The position numbers and the translations under genes are program-made. From Eleusine coracana subsp. coracana (taxonomy: Eukaryota; Streptophyta; Magnoliopsida; Poales; Poaceae), in the NCBI GenBank assembly GCA_032690845.1, contig CM064421.1, positions 40,972,963-41,036,962 on the forward strand: a stretch of DNA of 64,000 nucleotides. Direction: 5' to 3'. Below, in pieces: positions 11,496 through 22,437 of the stretch. The notes beneath the pieces were generated by a model. The model worked only from the letters and a program-made list of their open reading frames with translations. It had not been told where the DNA came from and ran no database searches. The first letter of the stretch is position 1, and the number at the start of each line of letters is the position of its first letter.

Positions 11496-11972
11496 AACAA
11501 AACCTTTCGGTTATGCTATGTAAACTCTTTCTTCTAAATCCCCATTTAGAAATGTCGTTTTTACATCCATTTGATGTAATTCTAAGTCATAATGTGTCAT
11601 TAGTGCCATTATAATTCTAAAGGAGTCTTTACAAGAGACTGGAGAAAATGTCTCATTGTAGTCAATTCCTTCTCTTTGCATAAAGCCTTTAGCTACAAGT
11701 CGTGCCTTAAACTTTTCTATATTCCCTCTAGAGTCATATTTAATCTTGTAGACCTATTTACAGCCTACTGTTTTGGCTCCTTTAGAAATTTCTTTTAAGT
11801 ACCAAACTTCATTGAGACTCATTGATTCCATTTCATCCTTCATGGCCTCCAACCATTCAGATGAGTGGACACTTCTCATGGCTTCTTCATATGAGGTGGG
11901 GTCATCCTCTATATGATATTCTTCTGTGTTATATAGTTCATAGTCAGCCAGTATTGCTGACTTTCTAGCTCT

Positions 11973-13100
11973 TTAAGGCCTCCTAGTGGTCTCTTCATTT
12001 GGCACAATATCTGGTTGAGGTTCTTGTGAAGCCTGCTCTTCTGGCACATTATCTATGTGAGAGTGCTGCTGCTCCCCTTCATCAGTGGCAGTTTCCTCTT
12101 GTACCACAGGTGGAGTGACAATAGGTGTTGGCGCTGTAACGTCAGGCATCACAGGCTCAACGTCAACAGGCAGTGAGAAGAAAGGTTCTTGACTCATAGA
12201 GTTGGGTACATATACCCGCTTCTCCTCAAGATCGATCTCTTGAGATATCAAGCTCCCCCTAATCATTAATTTCTCTAAGAAGATGTCATGTCTTGTTTCT
12301 ACAAACTTCGTGTATTTATCTGAGCAGTAGAAACGGAAACCTTTGGACTTTTCTAGGTAGCCAATAAAATGGCAACTCACTGTCTTGGGATCCAACTTTC
12401 CAAGGCTTGGGTTGAAGATCTTAGCCTCTGCAGGACTCCCCCAGACCCGGAGGTGTTCCAGCGAAGGCACTCTTCCAGTCCATAATTCATACGGTGTTTT
12501 GGACACCGATTTGCTTGGAACTCTGTTGAGAATATGAATAGAGGTTTTAATGCCTCTATCCATAAGCTCACTGGCAGTGTGGAGTAGCTCATCATGCTGC
12601 GCACCATATCCATCAAGGTACGATTACGCCTTTCTGCTACTCTATTCTGCTGTGGTTCGCCCGGTGTAGAATTCTGGGCTATTATATCATTTTCATGTAG
12701 GAACCTAGCAAAAGTCCCTGGGACTTGTCCATAAGGCGTATGCCTCCCGTAGTACTTCCCACCACGGTCGGACCTTACAACTTTAATCTTTAAGTCATAT
12801 TAATTTTCTATTTCTACTTTAAATATCTTGAATTTATCTAATACTTCTGATCTTTCTTTAATTGGATAAATGTAACCATAGCGGGAGTAATCATCTGTGA
12901 ATGAGTCATAACCATCTACACTCTTGACGGGAAAAGGACAACAAATATCCGTATGAATGATCTCTAATATTCCCGTGCTTCTTTTGGCGTCTTTCTTGAT
13001 TTTCTTTACGTATTTTGCTTTAATGCATTATTCTAAGTCTGTGAACTCTAATAGAGGAAGAATTTCATTCTTTACAAGTCTCTCAATTCTCCCCCTCGAA
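11973..13100 (-). pseudogene. Copia integrase, broken
   Basis: The 12377-12660 part shows QQNRVAERRNRTLMDMVRSM, the region around the last acidic residue of the D,D-35-E core. The 11973-12563 part continues with NRVPSKSVSKTPYELWTGR and the C-terminal GYLEKSKGFRFY block. A frame break lies near 12560-12600, and more stops occur between 12600 and 13100. Confidence 0.8.
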
Positions 13101-13120
13101 ATATGGCCTAAGCGACAATG

Positions 13121-14509
13121 TCATAATTTCGATGAGACGCTTGGAGTTCTTTTTCTTTTCTTGTTATCTTTAATCGACGAGGACGTAGGGATATTCATAT
13201 CATGTACATTATCATTCATATCATGTATCGCATTCACATTATCACCATGTGACAACAAATAAAGCTTATCTTGTAAAGACGCAAAACCAATGCATTCATT
13301 ATTAAACATAAGTTCATATTTGCCATTACCAAAATGACAATCATAACCATCATAATCAAGATGTGATACACTTATTAAGTTTCTTTGCAATGAAGGTACA
13401 TAAAATACATCATAAAGCCTAAGAATAAAGCCATCTCTAAGCTCTAGGTGAAGATCCCTTACAGCTTCAACTTTGGCTTCTACTCCATTAGCCACTCTTA
13501 TCGAACCTTCGTCTCTTCCCATAGTTCTCGTCGTACGGAACCCCTGTAAATAATTTGTAACATGAATAGTCGCTCCTAAATCAATCCACCATGTGGATCT
13601 AGAATAATTAATATACAAGGATTCATTTACAAATATAATAATATTCTCACCATTTCTTTGCATGAACAGCTTCAGCCAGTCAGGACAATTCTTCTTGTAG
13701 TGTCCTTTCTGGTTGCAGTGGAGGCATGTGTCCTTATCCACTACAACTTGTCCCTGTAGAGGTCTATGCTGTTGATTGCCCATAGACTTAGAGTAAAAGG
13801 CCGGTTTCTTTTGCTGCTTGCCCTTGTTCTTGTTGTCCTTTACATAGTGGACAGAACCACCATGTTTGTCCTTGAATCTGTCCTCCTCTTGGACATTGTT
13901 GGCAATGAGCTGCTCAAAGGTCCATTTTTCCGGGTTCATATTGTAGTTGGAAACAAAATTATCAAACTGAGGTGATAAGGACAACAATACAAAAGGAACC
14001 AGGAGGTCTTCTTGAATCGTTAGATTCATAGTCTTTAGCTTTATAGCCAAACTGTTCATCTTTAGAATGTGCTCCCTTATACCACCACCAGTGTACTTTT
14101 CATTCACCAGTTGTCTTATCATCTGTGTAGCATAAGTCTTAGAAGATCCAGTAAATTGGTTCTCCACTCTCTGGAGATAGCCCTTTACTGTATCTTCATT
14201 CTGGATTGAGCCCATGATAGCAGGCTCAATCGTGTTCTTGACAAGTGCCAAGCACTTCTTGTTGTCAAGAACCCATTTTCTGTGCTCGGGTTGAACTCGA
14301 ACTCTTTTGAAAGCATCATCCTTCTGTTTCTTTTACCAAGCAGCATCTATTTCTTCTGTGCCTCTGACAAGCTCAGGAGGCTCTATGGGACATGGGGTAG
14401 TCACTACCCAGTCCATCTCACCCATAACGAAGGCAAGATCAATCATTCTCTTCTAATCCCCATAGATGTTCCCTTTCAACACTGGAATCTGGGGAAGGAA
14501 AGCCATCAT
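13121..14509 (-). pseudogene. Copia gag and protease
   Basis: The gag start is probably the ATG at 14509. In-frame stops occur soon after it, and the open part is 13121-14251. It shows a copia gag domain (LSLSPQFDNFVSNY), a CCHC zinc knuckle CLHCNQKGHYKKNC and the protease region WWIDLGATIHVTN. In the protease the usual D-S-G triad reads D-L-G, so the active-site serine is replaced. An N-terminal pre-integrase segment follows. Confidence 0.87.
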
Positions 14510-14519
14510 GGTTGCTCCT

Positions 14520-15753
14520 GAAATTAATCATGAAAAATAAGAACAAAAATAACATATAAATTCTACCATATATGCATTAAACCTACATCACCGTTGGGCA
14601 GAAAATAGGCATAATACATAAAACATCATGATATGACATTGTAATTTAACAACATTGGTCAGAAAATTACAATGATATATAATCTGAAAATTAATGCTCC
14701 TAAAATTAAATTCTCCCATTGGTTTCAAATTTAATTTTAGAAAACATCAATTTTAACAATAATCATGAATTCTATAAACATGCAGCGGAAACATAGCAAA
14801 AAAAACATGTATGAATAGTAGCTAAATCTCTTAATTTACACTCTAGAAAAATAATCTCGTTGGTTCATATTTTAACAGAGCCAAAAACATCTAATTTCAA
14901 TTAAATACTGGTCAAAATCGACATAAAACCCGCAAAAAACTGATTAAACATGGCTTCTGTGCATTTCTTTAATTTTGGCCCATTCGAGAAAAAACTTTGC
15001 GCAGCAAAGCTCTCGGCCCAGCCCAAAACTCGCGCGCGTCCAGCCTTTTGGCCCAGCCCGCCTGCCGCGTGCACGCGCGCGCTCTGCGGCCTCTCGGCCC
15101 AGCCCACTTGGCGCGCCAGCGCTCGAAAACGCCCGCCCTGCGCGACCTTTCGGCCTAGCCCGCCCGGGCGCACAAAAGTGGTGGCCCAGCCCGCGCGAGG
15201 CGCTCTCGCCCCCGCCTTCATCCAAGCCGTCTGCGCAGATCGACGACTGGGAGCGCTTCTTGGCGCGAATAAAAAAGGCGTCGTGTCGCGGGCTCCCCCG
15301 AACCCTAGCCTCATTTTCCCCCTTTCACCGCCTCCTCTCCCTTCTTCTCTGTTCTGCAGTGCACGACGGCAACGCGGCCCCGGCCCGGCGTGCCGCACGG
15401 CGGCGACGCGACGGCCACAGGAGATGAAGAAGCTCTCGCGCCGCCATGGGGTTTTTCGCCGGCGTGCGCACTCGCCCGAGGTGAGCGCGCCGCCGTCGAG
15501 TGACCCTTTCGGCGGCGACCTCTTGCCGGCGGCGTCCTGGCGGCGAGCGGCCCAATGTCCCGCGTCGATGAGCGGCTACAGCATCAGCGGCGAGGCCGAG
15601 GTAGGTCCTGGATCCCGCTGGCGTTTCTTCTGTCTTTAACCCTAACCCTAGGGTTAGGGTTTGGGGTGGGGGTCGGTTCTGTCTGTTTTCTTTAGCCGAT
15701 CCAAAAATCGAACCTTTTTCTTTCTCGATCTATGTCTAGTCAACAACCTAGTG
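14520..15753 (-). other. 5' untranslated leader of the copia element
   Basis: Between PBS and gag. The outer part (14990-15600) is very GC-rich and produces long overlapping ORFs on both strands, which I regard as base-composition artefacts. A 24-bp perfect palindrome of telomere-like repeats lies at 15638-15661. Confidence 0.6.
15638..15661. repeat. Telomere-like palindrome
   Basis: Two AACCCT units followed by two AGGGTT units form a perfect 24-bp inverted repeat of plant telomere/telo-box sequence. Confidence 0.95.
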
Positions 15754-15765
15754 GCTCTGATACCA
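15754..15765 (-). other. Primer-binding site of the copia element
   Basis: Minus strand TGGTATCAGAGC, complementary to the 3' end of initiator methionyl tRNA, 1 nt from the 5' LTR. Confidence 0.92.
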
Positions 15766-15766
15766 T

Positions 15767-16181
15767 TGTTAGGTCTAAACTTCTAGGCATCGTTCTAGAC
15801 AAGATCGAATCTGTGAAGTGCGGTTCTGGAGAGAGAGAGAGAGAGAGGGAGAGGGGTGAGTGTTACATGGGTTATGAGGAAGCCGAGCAGTGGCCATCGC
15901 GGGGTCAATGGCCGGAGAGGAAGAGGTCCCAGCGGCGGCGCTGGTCCTGACCATGTCGTCGGCAATGAGGATCTCGTCGAGGGCGTCAGCAAGATGTCAA
16001 GGAAGCGGTGACGGCGGTCGTCGGTGTCGGAGGCCTTCGGGTCTCCACCGGAGTTGTCCCGGTTCGGCGGCGGCAAAGAGGGACGACGTGGTGGTGGCGA
16101 TGGGAAATCCCGTCACTGACTGCGCCCTCCTTTAGATCTGGGCTTTGGGTCGTTGGGCCCAAAGCTGGAGATCTACTAACA
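15767..16181 (-). repeat. 5' LTR of the copia element, internally deleted
   Basis: 415 bp. Compared with the other LTR it lacks about 145 bp between two GATC tetranucleotides. The lost segment includes the only TATA-like sequence seen in the partner LTR. Confidence 0.93.
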
Positions 16182-16186
16182 AGAGG

Positions 16187-16340
16187 ATCTTCTACCATAC
16201 CTCCTTCTGGTAGGGGCAATGGATGAGGAGGTGCACAACCCGTTCTGATGCCTCATCGAAGAGCGTGCAGTCGGCTGTGTTTTGCAGGCCATGCGTATAC
16301 CTCCATTGTTGCATGCAGGCGATCTCGTCGTATCACTTGT
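16187..16340 (-). mobile_element. 5' fragment of the old LINE (zf-RVT domain)
   Basis: The minus strand reads RYTHGLQNTADC then FDEASERVVHLLIHCPYQKEVW, the zf-RVT pattern (C..., HLL..C, ..VW) of plant LINE ORF2. It breaks off at the AGAGG duplication and continues at 9617-9590. Confidence 0.6.
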
Positions 16341-17514
16341 GAGTTGATTAATGAAATTCTGACTCCAGCTTTATGTCACTTATAAAGGGGTCTGATTGGT
16401 TTTATGTTGAGCACAGCCTAGCTTATATCTCAGAGCTAGGTCCGTGTTGGCTAGGTTTTGCAAATGCAATGATAGTATGATAGTTGCATGTATTTATTCA
16501 GCTAAGCTATAGATTTCAGTTGTTTGTTACTTGCACGAGCACATGTTGCATGAGATAAATTATTATAAATAAATAAATGATATTTATTTTGTATGAGTAT
16601 GTTTTAATAATTCTTAATTGGTATCACATTAAATCTTAATCACCTTTTCAGGAATGTGTCATGTCATCCAGTTGTGTGTATTTTCTAATATTTGATGAAG
16701 TGCAGATGGATGTGTTACAGTATTGTAATGAGTGGTTGTAATCTCCAAAAGAAATAAAGAAAGGTATATTTTTTCTATTATCTAAAAAATCATTTAATCA
16801 CCAACTTAAGTACTTAACGTGCTTCATGGGCCAAAAGTAAACGTGCCAGGTTGATGGCCCTTTCAACGTGGGCCGGCTTCGTGTCGCATTTTGATGGCCC
16901 TTTCAACATGACCGGATCAATATGGGCCCGTCAAAACCGAGGCTAAACCGGCTTAAACAGACGCTCCAGGCTCCACACGGCCACAAGGACAAAACTAAAG
17001 CCCAATACTTATCCTTTAGCCCATGACTAGTAGAGAAAAAGTACTCCTAACAACTGAAGAGTGCTTATAGAGAAACGTACTCTCGTAGACCAAATAGATA
17101 CGCACTTGGCCATATAGAGAGAAAAATGTGAATTCAACAAGTCGACCGTTTTCTATTTTTAGCAACAAATTGTCAATTTAGACCTCTCATCTTCATCGAT
17201 CTTTGTGAAATCTCAGAACGTTCAAGTGGATTCAGGTCCATTTTGGAATGAGATGAACATGAAGACGAATTGAGTCCCAATTTTATTCGAAGATATTTCC
17301 AATTCCGTATGGTAAAAAAGTATTATTATATTAATGGATAGCGAAAAAATACAACTTTGTCTACCATCACACGAGACACGATAAATAAAGGAGACGACAA
17401 AGAAAAAGCACTCACAAACACATAAGTACAAGATTCTCCAGCGAGAGAGAACTATTAAAACTGCCGTTACACAAAGTCAGACGCCAAATTAAGCAAACGG
17501 TCGCGCCGTAGTAT
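16341..17514. other. Intergenic sequence and 3' flank of the haemoglobin gene
   Basis: No gene seen. The stretch at about 16383-16540 (GGGGTCTGATTGGTT, GCCTAGCT..AGCTAGG) again resembles an undefined grass DNA-transposon remnant. A short direct repeat TTGATGGCCCTTTCAACRTG occurs at about 16851 and 16893. Confidence 0.5.
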
Positions 17515-18377
17515 TTAGGCAGCAGGCTTCATCTCCAGCTTGATGGCCGCGACCAACTGGTTGTACGCCTCGGTCCAGGCGTTCTTCATGTCCGGGCCCC
17601 ACATGTCAGCGGGCACCGCCTCCTTTATCGTCTCAAGCAGCGCGAACCTCGTCACCTGCACAAAGTGGTCAACAATGCCGTCACGATTACGACTAAATAA
17701 GGCTCTGTCATGTGACCCGCATCGTCAATCTATAGAAAGCTTTCGTTTCCTGTCTTCTTCCAAAGTCGGAAAAGGTCAATCGATGGAGTGAATTTGGTAG
17801 TATGACTTGCCTCAAAGTGGCCGTCGGCGACGCCGTACTTGAAGTGCGTGGCGCCCAGCCTCTTGAGGGTGGTGTCCCTCACGGTGATCTTCCCGGCTTT
17901 CCGGAGCTGCGCCGCCGCCTCGCACGTCTGCACCATCGTCGATTGCGGGCGATGCATATCAGTATATACACACCACGTAGCAAGAAGCATGTTCGAATTG
18001 AGAGCGATCAACGTACCATGACAAAGACGGACATTGCGTGGGTCTTGAGCTTGGGGTTCTTCTCCAGCGGCACGTCCGAGTCGCGCAGGAACGGGAACAT
18101 ATTCTTAGCCGACGGTGCGATCTCGAAGATCCTGCACGCCAGGATATATAATCGGTGTCAATCACCACATAGGCATGGCGATTTCGGCAATGCGAAGTGC
18201 ATGGCTGTTCTGATTCTGCAAAGACATGTGGATAGGGAATGAAGCTGCGTACTTGAGGAAGAAGCGGAGGCCGAGGTTCGCCGAGTCCTTCTTCATGATG
18301 GCCCATGATTTGAGCACCAGCTCTTCTTGCTCCTCACTGAAGCTGACGGCCGCGCCGTTCCACTCCGAGAATGCCAT
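17515..18377 (-). CDS. Hb1: Class 1 non-symbiotic haemoglobin (phytoglobin)
   Basis: Four exons on the minus strand: 18377-18253, 18131-18017, 17927-17811 and 17655-17515, giving 165 aa with the intron positions of plant globins. Class 1 phytoglobins bind O2 very tightly and scavenge nitric oxide, mainly under hypoxia. Visible: VSFSEEQEELVLKSWAIMKK at the N-terminus, distal His73 in KTHAMSVFVM, proximal His108 in GATHFKYGV, and Phe40 at helix B. Intron 3 starts with GC (GAG|GCAAGT), not GT; the other two introns are GT-AG. A TATA sequence lies on the minus strand at 18508-18515. The gene is intact. The class assignment is firm; which rice paralogue it matches is not. Confidence 0.95.
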
Positions 18378-18507
18378 ATCTTGCTGCTTAATTCGGTTTG
18401 TTTGCTAGTAGCTTGGTGTAGTAAAGCTGCGTTGCGCACTGAGAGCACTAGTGGATCTCTGTCGTGAAGTGTTGGTTGTGATGCGAACCGTGCTGGAGCA
18501 CAATAAG

Positions 18508-18515
18508 TTTTTATA
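18508..18515 (-). promoter_or_regulatory. Probable TATA box of the haemoglobin gene
   Basis: Minus-strand TATAAAAA 131 bp before the ATG. Confidence 0.65.
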
Positions 18516-18519
18516 GGTC

Positions 18520-19260
18520 GCTGGTCCCAGGCCGGGACGACCCTTGAGGCTCCCGACGAGCCGGGATATGGGCGCCGTGGCCATGTTGTCGTTCTTCTCC
18601 TCTTGTCATACCAGCACGTAGCTGTGCGGATGGCGGATGGGACTGGGTTGAAGAGGCGAAAACCATGTGCGGCAGCGACAAAGCGTAGAGGGTTTGATTG
18701 GGTGCAATCGCAAGCAGGGAGAGCTTAGCTGCTGCAGCGTGCGAGCCGTCTGGGGGTCAATAGGATTCCGGGTCAATAACGTGGGCGGCTGGGCGCACAG
18801 GAAAACAGCGGCGGGTTTAAGAATTGCAACCAAGTCAAAGGCTTCAAGCCATTCCTTTCTTGCCAAATGCCAACCAAGAACAACAACGACAGTTGTGTAT
18901 GTTTGGTTCATACTTGCCAAAAGGCCAGGACGCTAGGCCTATGATGTGACGTTCCATGAATATGGGCAAAGGGCCCAGTGCTTTTTTTTTTTGGGCCAGG
19001 TAACGGTCCTGATTGGATGGTTCAGGTCTGGACGGGCCGAGCTTTGTAGTATCTCAAATTCTCAAGTCAAGAAAAGGCCTCCTGTTGTGTTTGTCTGGGG
19101 ACGCGGAAATTTGATCTATTTTCTGCAAAACTTTTACACAAAAAAGTTGCTTTACAAGTTCAAAAAAAAAAAGTTGCTTTACAAATCCCTGCGCGGGGGC
19201 ATTTAGGTGTATCACAAGTCAACAGAGCGCGCACACACTCCATTCCTCTGTAGTCTGTAC
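18520..19260. other. Intergenic sequence between the haemoglobin promoter and the DUF547 gene 3' end
   Basis: No gene recognised. Contains homopolymer runs and, toward 19200, the presumed 3' UTR of the minus-strand DUF547 gene. Confidence 0.5.
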
Positions 19261-19318
19261 ATGCATGCATATACCCCGGACAGAAACAAATGCATGCATA
19301 TACCCCGGACAGAAACAA
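19261..19318. repeat. Exact 29-bp tandem duplication
   Basis: Two identical 29-bp units (ATGCATGCATATACCCCGGA...) lie head to tail at 19261-19289 and 19290-19318, just after the DUF547 stop codon. Confidence 0.95.
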
Positions 19319-19328
19319 GTGCGACGCC

Positions 19329-22300
19329 TCAAATTTCGTTACACATGGACCTGGTGCTCCGCTCGGCACCATTGGTCTGCATCCCGCACAACGCCTGCGG
19401 CTGCGAGGCCCCGACCAGCTCCTTGGCGATCAGGTACCTGAACGCCAGGTTGTGCGGCCGCCACTCCACGCCGCCGGCCCGGGAGCTGCGCGGCTGCTGC
19501 CGCCGCACGGCTGACCGGAGCGAGTCCGGCAGGTGGGACTCCGCCATGGCCGCCACGTCGTGCGAGGCGAGGCCGGCGTCCCGCGCGTAGGAGTCGACGA
19601 GCTTGGGGAGGAGCAGCTTGTGGTGCTGCCCCCGCCCGCGCACGCCGACGTTGGCGCGGACGTACTCCTCCTTCGCCGACTCCAGCTGCTGGAACAGCCG
19701 CGTCGGCGTGTACAGACGCACCTGGTGACGCATGGAAACGTGACGCTTCAATGCCGGGGTTGGTGCGCATGTGCGTGCGTGCAGTTGGGAGTGTGTGTTG
19801 TTGTGTTGATTGCTGAGTTACGTCTCACGTACCACTGGGTCCGAGTAGCTTCCGGAGGAGAGGGCCAAGTGCACCAGCGGCTCGGAGCGGTCCACGGCGA
19901 AGCCTTGCAGCTCGTCCTTGTCTCTCGACTTCCATTTCGGGTACAGCAGCAGGCGAAGCCACTGCAGGATTCATCATGATTTTGTACTAGTACATTAGTA
20001 CAGGATATTACTAGCAACAAGTGCCTTCTACTCTCTGTCTGCTAAATTTGTACCAGTACTGTGCTTTGCAATTTCGCACACAAATACTAGAAGGTGAGGT
20101 TACTTTAAGGAGGTAGATCAAACCTGCCCGGAAGAGTGTGCTCGGCAACACAGGATCTGGTACTCTATCAACTCAGCGTTTATCCTTTGACCACTAATGA
20201 CGTAGGATACCTGCGTTGTCAAAGATGTGTATCACATAAAAGTTTGAGACCACGCTGTCTACAACATTTGCAATTTAAGCCTCTCTCACCTTGGTCAGCA
20301 GTATTCGCTTGCTGTTACTCTGAGGAATGCCATATTCAATATGGGCCTGTAAATAAAAAAGTATAAGATTAAAAACTCCATTTATTTTCTTTGGAAACTA
20401 TAGTAACAAGATGTCAGAGTGTGGGCCAAGAAACTAGCAGTTACATGCATCATCATAGCATTGTGCACATTGATCCAGAAAGCGAGCTTCTCTTCATGTT
20501 TCATTCCACCCAGATCAATGGTTTCTAGCAGCTCTACAAGTGACCTACAGAGTGGCATCTTTCACAATCAGCAAATAGTTATCGTTTGATCGCTTTGGAC
20601 AGAACGAGGACAAAATGATATGTTAAATTACTCACATATATTTACGCAACATATCTTTAACATCGGCAGATCTTTGATCCCCCTTGCAAAGTGCAGACAC
20701 CTCAACCACGGAATCATATTGCAGGCCCAGCTCCCTTGATTCGCCACTGCCTAGTGTATTGTCCTGCCACGCCTCAATGAAGCTTTCTTTCCTGCATCTG
20801 GGGCTCCATATGTCTGCAGTATACTTGGAAGAGAGCCCACTTGCCGATGAAAAGGATGAACACGGTGAGGGGAAGAAAGCATGCTGAACGGCAGGAACGT
20901 CTCTGAGCCTAATGTATATTGCAGCAATGCATCTTATCATGTCTTCAGATATCTTGTTTGGCGTTTGAGGAACATGATCAGCAACCCTGGTCCCCAAGAT
21001 ATCTGCCAAACTTACTATGCCAGGATCCATGCACTTTCCTTCCTGATCACTTAAAGCTATGTTAGATTCAATAAACCAATACTGCTTAAATCTTAAAAGA
21101 CTAGCTCATGACTTTTACCTCAACAAAAGATAGAGGCAAAGTGTGGCATGGTTTCAGAGCTCTCGCAAGATTGTTTGCTGAAGGAGATACTCTAGCTGAG
21201 CAAATGGAACGGTGCAGGAGCGAGGAATGACTGCGTCCAATACTGATCTTTTCAAGGGGCTGTGAAATGCTTGTTTCGCTTGTAGAAGCTGTCGGTGTTG
21301 ACTTGCGTGCCACGACCATTCGACTGGACTGCGCCAGTTGGTGCTTTTTGGGGGTAGAGAAATCGAGCTCTGAAGCATCTGAGAGTATGCCTGAATAGGA
21401 ACTTGTCGGTTGCCTGTTACTTTCCATGTCAGAAGTAGAATTTGAAGTGCAGAGTTGTTGTTCAAAGGCCTTTCGGTAGAGTGTGAGGAGATGTTGCTCC
21501 AAACATACGACCTCTAGCTCTAGTACTGCAATCTCTTTTATTAGCTCCTCAATTGGCTGAAATATCATGAAAATAATTCACTAAGTGTCAATAACTGAAA
21601 CAACATCCTCTGGATAACATGCATATTACAATTCAAAAGTCAATCATTACAATGTGATGGTAAAATAATGCCTTTTCTTGTTTCCTACAGAATTAGTAGA
21701 TCACAAAAAGGACTTTCACCTTTGGAATGCAGCTCTCATTTGATGAATGATGAATAGCACAAGGCTTGTAACCTAGTGCATTCTCTAGAGCACGCCGCAT
21801 AACAAATTGATCATTCAGTCGCTTTTCAAGGATTTGGACCTGCAGAAATAGCATGATAAGCACCAAAAACTACAATAAGGATGATTCTTCAGTAGCATAC
21901 TAGATTAGAGCATCTAAATTCTGCCAAAGGTGGGAGGTTTACTATGTTAATTTTTCGGATATAAAATTGCAACAATGAATATTCTTTCAATCACGGAATT
22001 CCACGGTTACAGCCAGATTAATCTTACCAATTTGCCGTGCTGAATTAAGCAATATATATGACATTCAGGGGAAGAGAACGCGGAATGATGATCAGTGAAA
22101 CAGGCGTTTAGGGCTTGAAACTTATGGCTATGGTCCGAAGGCAGGAATCTTTTAAGGAGAAAGAAAGTCCGACATCTGATTTTACCTCTCGTTTCAAAGA
22201 GTTTGGACATTCGGTAGCATGGAACGGAATCTTAATGGAGCTATTCTGATCCTTCAGTTCTCCCGCATCCTTCCATAAAACAGAAAATGGTAAGAGAGAT

Positions 22301-22437
22301 AAGGAAGGTATTCAATGGCACCAATGCTTTATGAAAGTGAAGAAAGAGGCAAAATTCCATTTTCTCCCAATAAACTCATATTTTACCTGCTGATTCTGAG
22401 CATGGCACCTCGGAGAAGAGGAATCCATGCTGACCAT
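19329..22437 (-). CDS. MIP1-type leucine-zipper / DUF547 domain protein
   Basis: Ten exons on the minus strand: 22437-22387, 22269-22186, 21839-21720, 21556-21119, 21042-20636, 20544-20445, 20346-20290, 20210-20124, 19961-19833 and 19721-19329. They give about 621 aa with consistent phases. Residues about 46-120 form a coiled coil (VQILEKRLNDQF, PIEELIKEIAVLELEV) of the ternary-complex-factor MIP1 leucine-zipper type. The C-terminal half is a DUF547 domain with HEEKLAFWINVHNAMMMH, VSYVISGQRINAELIEY and FAVDRSEPLVHLALSSGSYS. Molecular function is not established for the family. The first coding exon is inferred; the acceptor of exon 2 (ATGGAAG|GAT) is weak. A possible 5' UTR exon near 22735-22694 holds an ATG that would end at a stop after splicing. 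Confidence 0.88.

Larger units (their letters stand above)
9618..16181 (-). mobile_element. Ty1/copia LTR retrotransposon, degenerate
   Basis: A 6.56-kb element in minus orientation. The ends are TGTTAG..CTAACA and the flanking 5-bp duplication AGAGG is perfect (9613-9617 and 16182-16186). LTRs lie at 9618-10171 and 15767-16181. The primer-binding site TGGTATCAGAGC (initiator Met tRNA type) is next to the 5' LTR, and a polypurine tract CTAGGGGGAGAA precedes the 3' LTR. Internal order is gag-protease-integrase-RT-RNase H, as in copia elements. The coding region has many stops and frame breaks. LTR start regions differ at 3 of about 63 positions, so the insertion is not very recent. Confidence 0.95.

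Noticed and set aside
14901..15639. Long overlapping ORFs on both strands (up to 229 aa)
   Set aside because: They lie in the GC-rich untranslated leader of the copia element, occur in several frames at once and show no domain; composition artefact.
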